Shown piece after piece: positions 1 to 11,066 of a stretch of DNA of 64,000 nucleotides. The notes below the pieces were generated by a model. It was not told the DNA's origin. It saw only the letters and a list, made by a program, of their open reading frames with translations, and did not search any database. Where the stretch lies: the NCBI RefSeq assembly GCF_000384155.1, contig NZ_KB913031.1, forward strand, positions 2,904,341 through 2,968,340, read 5' to 3'. A program made the position numbers and the translations under genes. How positions within the stretch are numbered: position 1 is the first letter of the stretch; the number at the start of each line of letters is the position of its first letter. This DNA is from Methylophilus sp. 42 (lineage in GTDB: Bacteria > Pseudomonadota > Gammaproteobacteria > Burkholderiales > Methylophilaceae).

Positions 1-3000
1 TAGGCATGACCCTGCCAGCCACAGGCCAATACGCCGTGGGCCAGGCTTTCTTGCCACAAAATGCAGATAACCGCGCCAAGTGCGAAGCCATTTTTGCGCA
101 AATCATCGCTGAAGAAAACCAAACACTGCTGGGCTGGCGCGATGTGCCTGTCGACAACAGCAATATCGCTGATGCAGCGCGCGCCGTTGAGCCAGTGATG
201 CGTCAGGTATTTATTGCCAGCACCACCGCAGACAGCACTGCCTTTGAACGCAAATGTTTTGTCATCCGCAAACGTATTGAGCATGCGATTCGCGCGCTCA
301 ACCTGCAAGACAAAGCACAGTTTTACATGCCTTCGTTCTCTTCCCGCACCATTGTCTATAAAGGCATGCTGCTGGCAAACGAAGTAGGTATCTACTATAC
401 CGATCTGAAAGATGCGCGCGTGGTCTCGGCTTTGGCCCTGGTGCACCAGCGTTTCTCTACCAACACGTTCCCGGCCTGGGATTTGGCCCACCCATTCCGC
501 ATGATTGCGCACAACGGTGAAATCAACACCGTACAAGGCAACGTCAACTGGATGGCGGCACGCCACGAAACCATGAAATCCGCCGTCTTGGGCGAAGACC
601 TGGAAAAACTGTGGCCACTGATTGCCGAAGGCCAGTCTGACTCCGCCTGTTTTGACAACTGTCTGGAGTTGCTGGTCGCGGGTGGTTACAGCCTGCCGCA
701 TGCCATGATGATGCTGATCCCGGAAGCCTGGGCTGGCAATCCATTGATGGATGAAGACCGTCGCGCCTTCTACGAATACCACGCTGCGCTGATGGAGCCA
801 TGGGATGGCCCGGCTGCCGTGGCGTTCACCGATGGCAAAATGATTGGTGCGACCCTGGACCGTAACGGTTTGCGTCCGGCGCGCTACCTGGTGACTGAAG
901 ACGACATCGTGATGATGGCGTCTGAAATGGGCGTGATCACTTTCCCGCAAGAAAAAATCGTTAAAAAATGGCGCTTGCAGCCGGGCAAAATGTTGCTCAT
1001 CGACATGGAGCAAGGTCGCATCATTGACGACGAAGAAGTGAAAACTGAATTGGCGCAAGCAAAGCCTTACCGTCAATGGATTGAGCAAACGCGCTTCCAC
1101 CTGACCGAGCTGCCAAATGTAGGTAGCGGAGAAGTCAGCCTGAATGCGGATTTGCTGGATACACAACAAGCCTTCGGTTATTCGCAGGAAGACCTGAAGT
1201 TTGTGCTGCAGCCGATGCTGGACAACGGTGAAGAGGGCTCAGGCTCCATGGGTAACGACGCGGCGCTGCCAGTGTTGTCCAACAAGGCCAAAACCTTGTA
1301 CAACTACTTCAAGCAGTTGTTCGCACAAGTGACCAACCCGCCAATCGACCCGATTCGTGAAGAGTTGGTGATGTCGCTGGTGACATTTATCGGCCCTAAA
1401 CCGAATCTGTTGGCGGTTGACGAAACCAACCCACCATTGCGCCTGGAAAGTGGCCAACCGGTATTGAGCCTGGATGGCCTGGAAAAACTCAAACAGATCG
1501 AGTCCCTGACCAAAGGCCAGTTCAAGTCCATCGTGCTGGACCTGACTTACGATGCAGCCCTTGGTAAAGCAGGCATGAAGCAGGCCCTGGACATCTTGCA
1601 TGACCAGGCCGAAAAAGCCGTGCATGACGGCTACAACGTACTGATCCTGTCTGACCGCAGTGTATCTGCCAGCCGCATTGCTATTCCGGCGTTGCTGGCC
1701 TGTTCGGCCACACACGAGTTCCTGGTTAAAGCAGGCTTGCGCACCAGCACAGGCCTGGTGATTGACACTGGCTCAGCACGTGAAGTACACCACTTTGCCC
1801 TGTTGGCAGGTTACGGCGCCGAAGCGGTTTGCCCATGGTTGGTGTATGAAACCATGAAGACCATGACCAGCGATGTTGAAAAAGCAGGCAAAAACTTCGT
1901 CAAAGCGATCGGCAAAGGCTTGTACAAAGTCATGTCCAAAATGGGCATCTCGACCTACCAGTCTTACTGCGGCGCACAGATTTTCGAAGCAATCGGCTTG
2001 AACAGCCAGTTCGTCAATGACTATTTCACCGGCACCGTGAGCCAGATTGAAGGTATCGGTCTGGAACAGGTTGCCGAAGAAACCGTACGCTTGCATAGCC
2101 AGGCCTTTGGTACTGACCCGGTATTGTCCAACGCCCTGGAAGCAGGCGGCGAATACGCCTTCCGTGTGCGCGGTGAAGAGCACTTGTGGACGCCGCAGTC
2201 CATCAGCAAGCTGCAAAATGCTACCCGCACCGGCCAATACGACACTTATAAAGAATATGCTGCGCTGATTAACGACCAGACCCGCCGTCACATGACCTTG
2301 CGCGGCCTGTTTGAAATCAAATCCGCTGGCAAAGCGATTCCATTAGATCAGGTTGAACCTGCCAAAGAAATTGTCAAACGCTTTGCGACTGGCGCCATGT
2401 CACTGGGCTCAATCTCAACCGAAGCACATGCCACACTGGCAGTGGCAATGAACCGTATTGGCGGTAAGTCCAACACTGGCGAAGGTGGCGAAGACGTTAA
2501 ACGCTTTATTCCAGTACAAATAGATTCCAGCATTGCCAAAGTGCTGGGTAGCGACCTGATTGAAGCCGATGTGGCCTTGAAAGCGGGCGACTCCATGCGC
2601 TCACGCATCAAGCAAGTGGCTTCTGGCCGTTTTGGCGTGACTGCTGAATACCTGAGCAGCGCCGACCAGATCCAGATCAAGATGGCACAAGGCGCCAAAC
2701 CAGGTGAAGGCGGCCAATTACCAGGCCATAAAGTATCGCCGTACATTGCGAAACTGCGTTTCTCAGTGCCTGGCGTAGGCTTAATTTCCCCACCGCCTCA
2801 CCACGATATTTATTCGATCGAAGATTTGGCACAGCTGATTCACGACCTGAAAAACGCCAATCCAAAAGCGTCTATTTCTGTGAAACTGGTGTCTGAAACC
2901 GGTATCGGTACCGTGGCTGCCGGTGTAGCCAAAGCCAAGTCCGACCACATTGTGGTCGCAGGCCATGACGGTGGTACCGGTGCTTCCCCTATTTCGTCGA

Positions 3001-4367
3001 TCAAACATGCCGGTACGCCATGGGAACTCGGCCTGGCCGAAACCCAGCAGACTCTGGTATTGAACCAGTTGCGTGGCCGTGTCGTGCTGCAAGTCGATGG
3101 CCAGATGAAAACCGGCCGTGACGTACTGATCGGCGCCTTGCTGGGTGCAGATGAGTTTGGTTTTGCTACCGCACCACTGGTGGTTGAAGGCTGTATCATG
3201 ATGCGTAAGTGTCACCTGAATACTTGCCCGGTTGGCGTGGCAACACAAGACCCTGAACTGCGTAAGAAATTTACCGGTCAACCAGAACACGTGGTGAACT
3301 ACTTCTTCTTCGTTGCAGAAGAGTTACGTGAACTGATGGCCAGCATCGGTATTGCCAAGTTTGAAGACCTGATTGGCCGTGCTGACTTACTGGATATGAA
3401 AGCCGGTATTGAGCACTGGAAAATCAATGGCCTGGACTTCAGCAAGGTATTCCACTTGCCAGAAATGCCAGCCAGCGTGTCGCGCAAAAACAATGACGTG
3501 CAAGATCATGGCCTGGTCAAAGCCCTGGATAATCAACTGATTGAACTGGCAAAACCAGCATTGGAAAAAGGCGAAAAAGTCAGCATCGCGTTGCCTATCG
3601 TCAACACCAACCGTACCGTGGGCACCATGCTGTCACACGAAGTCGCCAGCCGTTATGGTCATGCAGGCTTGCCTGACGACACCATCAGCGTCAAATTCAC
3701 CGGCACCTCCGGCCAGAGTTTTGCGGCGTTCCTGGCACAGGGCATTACGTTTGAGCTGACCGGCGAAGGCAACGACTACGTGGGTAAAGGCTTGTGTGGT
3801 GGTCGCATCATCATCAAACCACCAGCGACCTTCCGCGGTTTGTCTTACGAGAACATTATTGTCGGTAATACCGTCATGTACGGCGCAACCACCGGCCAGA
3901 GCTTCTTGAGTGGCGTCGCAGGCGAGCGCTTCTGCGTCCGTAACTCCGGCGCAACGGCAGTGGTTGAGGGCGTGGGTAACCACGGCTGTGAATACATGAC
4001 TGGCGGTACTGTGCTGGTCCTGGGTCCAACCGGCCAGAACTTTGCAGCGGGGATGAGCGGCGGTATTGCCTATGTTTACGACATTGATGGCAAATTTGCC
4101 CAACGTTGCAATATGAGCATGGTGTCATTGGACAAAGTGGAAGCCGCTGAAGCCGATGTCGGTAAAGTGCAGCACCTGGGCCAGCCTGATGAAGTGATTC
4201 TGAAAGGCTTGATCGAGCAGCACCTGGCGCTGACCGGTAGTCCGCGGGCAAAAGAACTTCTGGCTGACTGGCCAGCCTCACGTGCGAAATTCGTCAAAGT
4301 ATTCCCTAACGAATACAAACGCGCACTGACCGAGATGGCTGCAGCTTCTGCCAAACAAGCCGCTTAA
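1..4367 (+). CDS. gltB: Glutamate synthase (NADPH) large subunit, 5' end cut by window
   Basis: The large subunit moves the amide nitrogen of glutamine onto 2-oxoglutarate in cytosolic ammonia assimilation, together with GltD. About 1,450 residues are visible. The frame is open to the left edge, and the first residues match the interior of the glutaminase domain, so roughly the first 90-100 residues, including the N-terminal catalytic Cys, lie outside the window. The visible part carries the rest of the class II amidotransferase domain ([17 protein letters not shown], then HNGEINT), the central and FMN-binding synthase domains ([19 protein letters not shown]), and the [3Fe-4S] cysteines in [15 protein letters not shown] near nucleotide 3190. 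The C-terminal beta-helix is rich in G-x-x-G repeats. gltD follows 87 bp downstream. Identification is firm from length and motifs; the missing start is an edge effect. Confidence 0.97.
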   Translation, partial: GMTLPATGQYAVGQAFLPQNADNRAKCEAIFAQIIAEENQTLLGWRDVPVDNSNIADAARAVEPVMRQVFIASTTADSTAFERKCFVIRKRIEHAIRALNLQDKAQFYMPSFSSRTIVYKGMLLANEVGIYYTDLKDARVVSALALVHQRFSTNTFPAWDLAHPFRMIAHNGEINTVQGNVNWMAARHETMKSAVLGEDLEKLWPLIAEGQSDSACFDNCLELLVAGGYSLPHAMMMLIPEAWAGNPLMDEDRRAFYEYHAALMEPWDGPAAVAFTDGKMIGATLDRNGLRPARYLVTEDDIVMMASEMGVITFPQEKIVKKWRLQPGKMLLIDMEQGRIIDDEEVKTELAQAKPYRQWIEQTRFHLTELPNVGSGEVSLNADLLDTQQAFGYSQEDLKFVLQPMLDNGEEGSGSMGNDAALPVLSNKAKTLYNYFKQLFAQVTNPPIDPIREELVMSLVTFIGPKPNLLAVDETNPPLRLESGQPVLSLDGLEKLKQIESLTKGQFKSIVLDLTYDAALGKAGMKQALDILHDQAEKAVHDGYNVLILSDRSVSASRIAIPALLACSATHEFLVKAGLRTSTGLVIDTGSAREVHHFALLAGYGAEAVCPWLVYETMKTMTSDVEKAGKNFVKAIGKGLYKVMSKMGISTYQSYCGAQIFEAIGLNSQFVNDYFTGTVSQIEGIGLEQVAEETVRLHSQAFGTDPVLSNALEAGGEYAFRVRGEEHLWTPQSISKLQNATRTGQYDTYKEYAALINDQTRRHMTLRGLFEIKSAGKAIPLDQVEPAKEIVKRFATGAMSLGSISTEAHATLAVAMNRIGGKSNTGEGGEDVKRFIPVQIDSSIAKVLGSDLIEADVALKAGDSMRSRIKQVASGRFGVTAEYLSSADQIQIKMAQGAKPGEGGQLPGHKVSPYIAKLRFSVPGVGLISPPPHHDIYSIEDLAQLIHDLKNANPKASISVKLVSETGIGTVAAGVAKAKSDHIVVAGHDGGTGASPISSIKHAGTPWELGLAETQQTLVLNQLRGRVVLQVDGQMKTGRDVLIGALLGADEFGFATAPLVVEGCIMMRKCHLNTCPVGVATQDPELRKKFTGQPEHVVNYFFFVAEELRELMASIGIAKFEDLIGRADLLDMKAGIEHWKINGLDFSKVFHLPEMPASVSRKNNDVQDHGLVKALDNQLIELAKPALEKGEKVSIALPIVNTNRTVGTMLSHEVASRYGHAGLPDDTISVKFTGTSGQSFAAFLAQGITFELTGEGNDYVGKGLCGGRIIIKPPATFRGLSYENIIVGNTVMYGATTGQSFLSGVAGERFCVRNSGATAVVEGVGNHGCEYMTGGTVLVLGPTGQNFAAGMSGGIAYVYDIDGKFAQRCNMSMVSLDKVEAAEADVGKVQHLGQPDEVILKGLIEQHLALTGSPRAKELLADWPASRAKFVKVFPNEYKRALTEMAAASAKQAA

Positions 4368-4386
4368 TCGTTTTTGTTAATTGTAT

Positions 4387-4405
4387 GCCCCGCCTCGCGC
4401 GGGGC
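4387..4405 (+). terminator. Hairpin between gltB and gltD
   Basis: Perfect 7-bp stem GCCCCGC / GCGGGGC with a 5-nt loop, 20 bp after the gltB stop. The following bases (CTTGTT) are only weakly T-rich, so this is more likely a partial terminator or an mRNA-stabilising hairpin that sets the gltB:gltD ratio than a full stop. Confidence 0.5.
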
Positions 4406-4454
4406 CTTGTTAAGGTTGCGTCTGTACAAAGCAACAGGGAAGAGATGATTTCAC

Positions 4455-5882
4455 ATGGGTAAAGTCACAGGTTTCATGGAATTTGACCGCCTGGCAGAAG
4501 AGAATCTGCCGGTCAAAGATCGCGTCAAAAACTACAAAGAGTTCGTCCTGCATTTGACAGACGACCAGGCCAAACAGCAGGGTGCTCGCTGCATGGATTG
4601 CGGCATTCCTTTCTGTACCACCGGCTGTCCAATCAACAACATCATTCCAGACTGGAATGACCTGGTCTATCACCAGGACTGGCGCAGTGCGATTGATGTA
4701 TTGCACTCCACCAACAACTTCCCTGATTTTACAGGCCGTATTTGTCCGGCACCTTGTGAAGCAGCCTGTACCTTAAACATCAATAATGACGCCGTAGGCA
4801 TTAAATCTATCGAGCACGCGATTATTGATAAAGCCTGGGAAAACGGCTGGGTCACTCCGCAAATCAACCCCAACAAAACCGGCAAAACAATTGCTGTGGT
4901 AGGTTCAGGCCCTGCAGGTCTGGCAGCAGCACAGCAACTGGCTCGTGCGGGCCACAGCGTGACCGTGCTGGAGAAAAATGACCGTATCGGCGGCTTGCTG
5001 CGTTACGGCATCCCAGACTTCAAACTGGATAAATCCAACATTGACCGTCGCGTTGCGCAAATGGAAGCCGAAGGCGTGACCTTTAAGGTGAACCAGAACG
5101 TAGGCGAAAACGTCAGCGCAGCGGATCTCGAGCGTGACTTCGACGCCGTGATTCTGGCCGGTGGTGCTGAATTGCCACGTGACCTGCCAGTCCCAGGCCG
5201 CGAACTGGATGGCGTGCATTTCGCCATGGACTTTTTGACACCAAACAACAAAATGGTCGCCGGTGATACTGTGCCCAACCAGATCAAAGCCACCGGTAAA
5301 CATGTCGTCGTCATCGGCGGCGGTGATACCGGCTCTGACTGCGTAGGTACCTCCAACCGTCATGGCGCCGCCAGCGTCACCCAGTTCGAATTGATGCCAC
5401 AACCACCAGAAAAAGAAAACAAATCACTGGTGTGGCCAAACTGGCCACTCAAAATGCGCACCTCCAGTTCACACGAAGAAGGCGCAGACCGCGACTGGTC
5501 TATCACCACCAAAGAACTGATTGGTGAAAATGGCAAACTGACCGCGCTCAAAGGCGCACGCGTAGAGTGGAAAGACGGCAAAATGGTCGACGTACCAGGC
5601 TCTGAATTCACCATTCCAGCGGACTTGGTATTTTTGGCCATGGGCTTTGTCTCACCAGTACAAAAAGTACTGGACGCCTTTGGTGTCGAAAAAGACAATC
5701 GTGGTAATGCCAAAGCCACCACCGATGGCGAAGGCTGTTACAAAACCAGCAAAGCCAAAGTGTTTGCTGCTGGCGATATCCGTCGCGGCCAGTCACTGGT
5801 GGTATGGGCTATCCGCGAAGGCCGTCAATGTGCACGCGAAGTCGATGCTTTCTTGATGGGTAGCTCGACGTTGCCACGTTAA
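4455..5882 (+). CDS. gltD: Glutamate synthase (NADPH) small subunit
   Basis: GltD oxidises NADPH through FAD and passes electrons via iron-sulfur clusters to GltB. The 475 residues match the usual length of the beta subunit. The N-terminal ferredoxin-like part has the two cysteine clusters [14 protein letters not shown] (about residues 49-62) and CPAPCEAAC (about 98-106). It is followed by an FAD Rossmann motif [15 protein letters not shown] (about 150) and an NADPH site [14 protein letters not shown] (about 285). The start is preceded by GGAAGAG at a suitable distance. It is the second gene of the gltBD operon and ends at a strong terminator. Confidence 0.97.
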   Translation: MGKVTGFMEFDRLAEENLPVKDRVKNYKEFVLHLTDDQAKQQGARCMDCGIPFCTTGCPINNIIPDWNDLVYHQDWRSAIDVLHSTNNFPDFTGRICPAPCEAACTLNINNDAVGIKSIEHAIIDKAWENGWVTPQINPNKTGKTIAVVGSGPAGLAAAQQLARAGHSVTVLEKNDRIGGLLRYGIPDFKLDKSNIDRRVAQMEAEGVTFKVNQNVGENVSAADLERDFDAVILAGGAELPRDLPVPGRELDGVHFAMDFLTPNNKMVAGDTVPNQIKATGKHVVVIGGGDTGSDCVGTSNRHGAASVTQFELMPQPPEKENKSLVWPNWPLKMRTSSSHEEGADRDWSITTKELIGENGKLTALKGARVEWKDGKMVDVPGSEFTIPADLVFLAMGFVSPVQKVLDAFGVEKDNRGNAKATTDGEGCYKTSKAKVFAAGDIRRGQSLVVWAIREGRQCAREVDAFLMGSSTLPR

Positions 5883-5905
5883 CTCAGCAAAATGGCCCCC
5901 TCAAA

Positions 5906-5934
5906 AACGCCGATGAATGTCATCGGCGTTTTTT
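5906..5934 (+). terminator. Rho-independent terminator of gltBD
   Basis: 11-bp perfect stem AACGCCGATGA / TCATCGGCGTT (5906-5916 with 5920-5930), a 3-nt loop and a run of six T. It lies 24 bp after the gltD stop. Confidence 0.95.
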
Positions 5935-6051
5935 ATTTGTCATATCGCAAAAAAACACCATTCTTTCGGGTGAAATAGCAGCTTGGCCTTTATAATCATG
6001 CTTTTACATATTGTTGACCGGCCTCATCACAGATGAGGCAATTGCTATCCA

Positions 6052-7116
6052 ATGACTCAACTCCAAAACGATACTTTTTTACGCGCACTGATGCGCCAAC
6101 CCACAGAATACACACCGGTCTGGATGATGCGTCAGGCCGGGCGCTATTTGCCGGAGTACCGTGAGAGCCGGAAAACCGCAGGCAGCTTTATGCAGCTGTG
6201 CCAAAGCCCGGCATTTGCCACTGAAGTCACACTGCAACCGCTGGACCGTTACCCACAGCTGGATGCGGCCATCCTGTTTAGTGACATCCTGACCGTGCCG
6301 GATGCCATGGGATTGGGCTTGTATTTTGAAGAGGGTGAAGGCCCGAAATTTGAGCGCACTTTACAAGCGGAGGAAGATATCCTCAAGCTGGAAGTGCCGG
6401 ATATGTCCAAACTGCAATATGTGTTTGACGCGGTCAGCAGCATCCGCAAAGCACTCAATGGCCGTGTTCCACTGATCGGCTTTTCCGGCAGCCCTTGGAC
6501 CCTGGCGACTTATATGGTCGAAGGCAAAGGCGGCACCGATTTCCTCAATACCAAAAAGATGGGCTATGCCAGACCGGAACTGTTGCATCGTATTCTGGAA
6601 ATCACGGCACAAACCGTGATTCAATACCTGAACGCACAAATTGCCGCAGGCGCTCAAGCCGTGATGATTTTTGACTCCTGGGGCGGCTCGCTGTCACATG
6701 ATGCCTATATCGAATTCTCGCTTAACTACATGCAGAAAATCGTCGCCGGCCTGAACAAAACAGCGGAAGGTAAAACGGTGCCCAGCATCGTCTTTACCAA
6801 AGGCGGCGGTTTGTGGCTGGAGCAACAAGCGGCCATTGGCGCAGATGCATTAGGCCTGGACTGGACCGTCGATCTCGCGCAAGCACGCCAACGTGTTGGC
6901 AACCAGGTTGCGCTGCAAGGCAATATGGATCCAGCTATTCTGCTGAGCTCACCAGCCGCGATCGAAAAAGAAGTCGCCCGCATCCTGGCAAGCTATGGTA
7001 ATGGTCATGGCCACGTCTTCAACCTGGGCCACGGCATTACGCAGTGGACACCGCCTGAACATGCCGCATGCATGCTGGAAACCCTGCGCAAGCTCAGCCC
7101 GCAGTATCACCTGTAA
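6052..7116 (+). CDS. hemE: Uroporphyrinogen decarboxylase
   Basis: HemE removes the four acetate carboxyls of uroporphyrinogen III to give coproporphyrinogen III, a cytosolic step of heme synthesis. The 354 residues match the family length. The first signature [17 protein letters not shown] lies at about residues 22-38, and [18 protein letters not shown] marks the second signature region near 142-160. The conserved C-terminal HGI(T)QWTPPEH segment is also present. The gene stands alone between two terminators, so it probably has its own promoter in the 115 bp upstream. Confidence 0.97.
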   Translation: MTQLQNDTFLRALMRQPTEYTPVWMMRQAGRYLPEYRESRKTAGSFMQLCQSPAFATEVTLQPLDRYPQLDAAILFSDILTVPDAMGLGLYFEEGEGPKFERTLQAEEDILKLEVPDMSKLQYVFDAVSSIRKALNGRVPLIGFSGSPWTLATYMVEGKGGTDFLNTKKMGYARPELLHRILEITAQTVIQYLNAQIAAGAQAVMIFDSWGGSLSHDAYIEFSLNYMQKIVAGLNKTAEGKTVPSIVFTKGGGLWLEQQAAIGADALGLDWTVDLAQARQRVGNQVALQGNMDPAILLSSPAAIEKEVARILASYGNGHGHVFNLGHGITQWTPPEHAACMLETLRKLSPQYHL

Positions 7117-7130
7117 CGTAGGGGCCAATA

Positions 7131-7164
7131 AAAAAACCGCCAATCATTAGCTGGCGGTTTTTTT
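7131..7164. terminator. Bidirectional terminator between hemE and cytochrome b561
   Basis: Stem AAACCGCCA / TGGCGGTTT (7134-7142 with 7152-7160) with a 9-nt loop, flanked by an A-run on the left and a T-run on the right. It can therefore serve hemE on plus and the convergent b561 gene on minus. Confidence 0.9.
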
Positions 7165-7181
7165 ATATGCGGAATAACTGA

Positions 7182-7778
7182 CTACTTTAAAGACATACGA
7201 GATAAGGTCTCATCTTTATCCACAAAACGATGTTTGAGTGCACCGAGTACATGCACAATAAATACCGCCAGCAAGATGTCGGCAAACAATTCATGTGACT
7301 CTTTGAAGGCATCGCGCAAATCAGCATTATCCAGGCCGCCAAACACCGCCAACCCAAACCATTTCAAGCCAAATTTGCTGTAAAGCGTCATTAACACACC
7401 GCTCAACGGCATCGCCACCATCAGCAGGTACAACAGGTGATGCGCACCTGTAGCCACTTTGCGCTCTAACGCAGAGTAGCTAGCCAGCATGGCAGGTGGT
7501 GTATGGCTAATCCGCCAGTAAACACGGAACAAGATCAGCCAAAACAAGCTAAAACCCAACGATTTATGCAGGTTAAAATATAAGGTTCTGGCGCTGGCAG
7601 GCTCATCCATTTGCCAAGTGTAGATGCCGAAGTCAAACAGATCAAAAGCGGTTTGCTTAGGACCATCTTTAGGCAACCCACCCATGTACCAGCCCAGCGC
7701 AAACATGGCAATGATAGCCAGCGCAATCAGCCAATGCAAAATAATGGCAACCTTGGTATACCGTTGCGTTGAACTCAT
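7182..7778 (-). CDS. Cytochrome b561 family membrane protein
   Basis: A 198-residue protein of the CybB/cytochrome b561 type: a four-helix diheme b-type cytochrome of the inner membrane that passes electrons to or from the quinone pool. Four hydrophobic segments are visible (near residues 10-30, 70-88, 112-130 and 165-182). The expected histidines lie in ILHWLIAL, NLHKSLG, GAHHLLYLL and VHVLGALKH. A loop of about 35 residues between helices 1 and 2 is longer than in E. coli CybB. It is divergent from the metallo-hydrolase gene at 7870; a functional link is possible but unproven. Confidence 0.88.
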   Translation of the reverse strand: MSSTQRYTKVAIILHWLIALAIIAMFALGWYMGGLPKDGPKQTAFDLFDFGIYTWQMDEPASARTLYFNLHKSLGFSLFWLILFRVYWRISHTPPAMLASYSALERKVATGAHHLLYLLMVAMPLSGVLMTLYSKFGLKWFGLAVFGGLDNADLRDAFKESHELFADILLAVFIVHVLGALKHRFVDKDETLSRMSLK

Positions 7779-7869
7779 GTGTTCTCCTTGAAAGACTTGT
7801 GACGACAGTTACTTTGTAATGATGAATGAATTGATTATGATGCATGAAACATTCATGGGTTCAGTCAGC

Positions 7870-8799
7870 ATGTTATCAAAAATCAACTGGTTTTGCGTCA
7901 GTCTTATGTGCGCATTTGTAACGTTATGTAGCCAGGCATGGGCTGACGACTTTGAACTGAAGCAGATTGCTGACGGCATCTATGTTCATCACGGCAAACA
8001 TCTGGATATTGACGACGGCTACCAGGGTGACATTTGTAACCTGGGGGTCGTGATTGGTCGCGATGCCATTGCTGTGATTGATAGCGGTGGCAGCAAGCAT
8101 ACAGGTGAACAATTACTGCAAGCCATCAAAACGATCAGTCCGCTGCCGATACGTTATGTCATCAATACCCATGGGCACCCCGACCATACGTATGGCAATG
8201 CCGCTTTCCAAAATGGCACAACGCATTTTGTCGGCCATGACAAGCTGGCTAACACCATGCTGTTACGCAAAGAGCAATACGAAAAACTCAATGCCCGCCT
8301 GCTGGGTGAGGCAGGCAAAGCCAGCACCACTGTCACGCCGGATACTGCCGTGCATGATCAATTAACGCTGGATCTGGGCGGGCGCACATTGCAGCTACAG
8401 GCACAAACGGTTGCGCACACGCATACCGACTTAACCATACTCGACAGCAAAACCAACACCTTGTTTACCGGCGACTTGCTATTCGCGCAACGCACCCCTG
8501 TCGTTGAAGGGGATATCAAAGGCCTGATTACGGCACTTGAACGTATGAACCAGTCACATTATGCACTCATAGTCCCTGGGCATGGCCTGGAAAGCGCAGA
8601 TCAGCCAACCATTATTGGCAATGAGTTACGCTACCTCAACTTGCTGCTGACTGACGTCCGTCACAGCATCAAAAAGGGCATCAGCATGGAACAAACTATG
8701 GACTCCGCAGCAGCCTCTGAACACGACAAATGGCAATTGTTCGATATTGCCAACCGACGCAATGTGAATGTGATCTATCCGCAGCTGGAGTGGGAATAG
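7870..8799 (+). CDS. Exported metallo-beta-lactamase-fold protein, quinoprotein-relay type
   Basis: A zinc metallohydrolase of the MBL fold with the hallmark HGHPDH motif (NTHGHPDHTYGN), a later VAHTHTDLTI histidine, DLLFAQR and the terminal PGHG. The start was placed at the ATG at 7870 because it gives a normal signal peptide (MLSKINWFCVSLMCAFVTL, cleavage after AWA), putting the enzyme in the periplasm. The frame stays open to an ATG at 7819, which would add 17 atypical residues, and neither start has a good Shine-Dalgarno. The sequence resembles the SoxH-related hydrolases found near PQQ enzymes in methylotrophs. That assignment is by recollection of the family, and the substrate is unknown. 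Confidence 0.8.
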   Translation: MLSKINWFCVSLMCAFVTLCSQAWADDFELKQIADGIYVHHGKHLDIDDGYQGDICNLGVVIGRDAIAVIDSGGSKHTGEQLLQAIKTISPLPIRYVINTHGHPDHTYGNAAFQNGTTHFVGHDKLANTMLLRKEQYEKLNARLLGEAGKASTTVTPDTAVHDQLTLDLGGRTLQLQAQTVAHTHTDLTILDSKTNTLFTGDLLFAQRTPVVEGDIKGLITALERMNQSHYALIVPGHGLESADQPTIIGNELRYLNLLLTDVRHSIKKGISMEQTMDSAAASEHDKWQLFDIANRRNVNVIYPQLEWE

Positions 8800-8828
8800 G
8801 CACTTAGCTTTGCTGTTCATTGTGCACG

Positions 8829-8840
8829 GTTGTCGACAAC
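8829..8840. promoter_or_regulatory. 12-bp perfect palindrome upstream of creB
   Basis: GTTGTCGACAAC is a perfect inverted repeat about 80 bp before the creB start. A TACAAT hexamer at 8905-8910 may be the -10 of the creB promoter, so the palindrome would sit near -70. It is a possible operator with no assigned regulator. Confidence 0.3.
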
Positions 8841-8919
8841 AGCGAGCCAGTGATGCTCCACCTAGATCAGCCATACCGCTGACTGGTATCTGTAGATCAT
8901 TCTGTTCTACAATGCAGCC

Positions 8920-9603
8920 ATGTCTCTCTCCGTTCTCATCATCGAGGATGAACCCTCGATTGCCGAAACCATCATCTATGCTTGTCAAGCTGAGCAAATG
9001 CAGGCCCACCACGTCGTCCTCGGCCAACAAGCATTGGATGTGCTAAAAAAACAATCGTTCGACATGATTATTCTGGATATCGGGTTGCCTGATATGACCG
9101 GATTTGATGTTTGCAAACAACTGCGGCGCTTTTGTAATACACCGGTTTTATTTCTGACAGCACGCAATCACGAAGTAGACAGAGTTTTAGGACTGGAAAT
9201 AGGTGCTGATGACTATGTCACCAAACCGTTCAGTCCCAGGGAAATTGTCGCCAGAATCAAGGCTATTCAACGACGCTTACATCCTGAAATTGACCACGCT
9301 GCCACAGGATTTCAACTGGATGAACATGCCAGTCGTATCTATTATCAGCAACAGCTGTTGCCGCTCACCCGTTATGAATTTTTGTTACTCAAAACACTGA
9401 TATTGCAACCGCATCGTGTATTTTCGCGTGCCAGCCTGATGGATACCGTTTGGCAATCGGCAGAAGACTCCATGGAGCGTACTGTCGATACGCATGTAAA
9501 AACCTTGCGCAGCAAACTACGCGAAGTTTCACTCGCACATCAACTACCGGCAACAACGTTAATTGTGACGCATAGAGGTATGGGTTACAGCTTGCTCCCA
9601 TAA
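8920..9603 (+). CDS. creB: OmpR-family response regulator CreB
   Basis: A 227-residue two-component regulator. The receiver domain has acidic residues E9/D10, the phosphoacceptor D53 in ILDIGLPD and the switch lysine in VTKPFSP. A winged-helix DNA-binding domain fills the C-terminal half (RYEFLLLKTL, TVDTHVKTLRSKL). The neighbours creC (9 bp downstream) and creD identify it as CreB rather than another OmpR-family member. In enterobacteria CreB responds to carbon and fermentation state and binds direct repeats called cre tags; one lies ahead of creD here. Confidence 0.9.
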   Translation: MSLSVLIIEDEPSIAETIIYACQAEQMQAHHVVLGQQALDVLKKQSFDMIILDIGLPDMTGFDVCKQLRRFCNTPVLFLTARNHEVDRVLGLEIGADDYVTKPFSPREIVARIKAIQRRLHPEIDHAATGFQLDEHASRIYYQQQLLPLTRYEFLLLKTLILQPHRVFSRASLMDTVWQSAEDSMERTVDTHVKTLRSKLREVSLAHQLPATTLIVTHRGMGYSLLP

Positions 9604-9612
9604 TCTGACTGC

Positions 9613-11052
9613 ATGAAAATCAGCCTTAAAATTTTCCTGGGATACTTTTTACTGGTGGGGCTTGCCGCATGGTTTGTATTAGCGGTATTTGTAGACGAAG
9701 TCAAACCTGGTGTACGTCAAGCAATGGAGGACACCTTGGTGGATACCGCCAATTTATTGGCCGAACTGGCCAAAGATGACCTGAAGCAAGGCAGCATCCA
9801 AAACGGTCAATTTGCGCGTAGCTTGCATGACTATCAGCACAAGTCGGGGACAGCCAACATTTGGGGAGTGCCCAAACGATCTGCAGATTATCGAGTATAT
9901 ATCACCGACAGCACCGGCATGGTTGTATTTGATTCTGATCATCAGGCAGTCGGGCAAGACTATTCCCGCTGGAATGATGTCTACCTGACATTGAAAAGCC
10001 GATATGGTGCAAGAACCACCCCCGTAGACCCAACCAGACCAGACGGCGAGACAGTGATGTATGTCGCGGCGCCGGTCATGGACAATGATCAAATGATCGG
10101 CGTGCTGACGGTGGCGAAACCTAATAGCACCATGCAACCATTTATCCTGCATGCCCAGGCAAAGATCATGCGCTGGGGCATACTGTTGCTAGCGCTCTCT
10201 TTATGCTTGGGTATTTTATTTACATGGCGCTTCACTCGCGCCATTCACCGCTTAAGAGATTACGCCATAGCGGTCACGCAAGGCCATAAAGCCGTCGCGC
10301 CAGATTCAAGCAACGACGAATTGGCAGAGCTGGCACAAGCCATGAAAACCATGCGCGATGAACTGGATGGCCATCAGCATATTCAGGAGGCCATACACCA
10401 ACTCACCCATGAGTTAAAAAGCCCGATGACGGCCATACAAGCGGCGACCGAACTGATTACCCCGGAAATGCCCGAGCAAGACCGGACACACTTTCTAAAC
10501 AGCATCAAGATACAGACCAAGCGCTTGCAACATATGATACAAAACATACTGGGACTGGCCGCGCTGGAACAACAACAAGTATTGGTACACCCCGTACACA
10601 TTGCCTTGTCTGACTTGGTAGAACAACAACTCCGGCTCATTCAAGACCGCGCCACACAGCGAAATATCCAGCTGCTAACAACCCTAGACACCTCCTTATC
10701 CATAGCAGGAGATGCTTTCCTCTGTGGTCAGGCCATCAGTAACTTGCTGGAAAATGCGCTGGATTTCAGTGCAAACAACAGCCACATTCATATCGTATTA
10801 TGCAAGACTGACATTAGCATCCAGTTAAGCATTCAAGACGAGGGCAGCGGGATCCCGCTATACGCCCTGGATAAAATCAAAGACAAATTCTACTCTTTAC
10901 CTAGGCCGGCCAATACACCACATGCCGGCCAAAAAAGCACGGGGCTTGGCCTAAACTTTGTGCAGCAAATCATGGCTTTGCATCATGGCGATGTATCCAT
11001 TACCAATGTACATCCCAATGGGGCAATTGCCAGTTTGTGCTGGCCGGGCTAA
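9613..11052 (+). CDS. creC: Sensor histidine kinase CreC
   Basis: A 479-residue inner-membrane kinase paired with CreB. There is one N-terminal membrane segment (about residues 7-27), a periplasmic sensor region with a Cache-like end (GVLTVAKPNS), and a second membrane segment (about 185-205) followed by HAMP. The H-box is LTHELKSPMTAI with the phosphorylated His at 266. The ATPase N-box is NLLENALDFS, followed by DEGSGIP and the G-box STGLGLNF. The length matches E. coli CreC (474). It is co-transcribed with creB, and its last bases precede the cre-tag-like repeat. Confidence 0.9.
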   Translation: MKISLKIFLGYFLLVGLAAWFVLAVFVDEVKPGVRQAMEDTLVDTANLLAELAKDDLKQGSIQNGQFARSLHDYQHKSGTANIWGVPKRSADYRVYITDSTGMVVFDSDHQAVGQDYSRWNDVYLTLKSRYGARTTPVDPTRPDGETVMYVAAPVMDNDQMIGVLTVAKPNSTMQPFILHAQAKIMRWGILLLALSLCLGILFTWRFTRAIHRLRDYAIAVTQGHKAVAPDSSNDELAELAQAMKTMRDELDGHQHIQEAIHQLTHELKSPMTAIQAATELITPEMPEQDRTHFLNSIKIQTKRLQHMIQNILGLAALEQQQVLVHPVHIALSDLVEQQLRLIQDRATQRNIQLLTTLDTSLSIAGDAFLCGQAISNLLENALDFSANNSHIHIVLCKTDISIQLSIQDEGSGIPLYALDKIKDKFYSLPRPANTPHAGQKSTGLGLNFVQQIMALHHGDVSITNVHPNGAIASLCWPG

Positions 11053-11066
11053 ATACTCAAGCGCAC

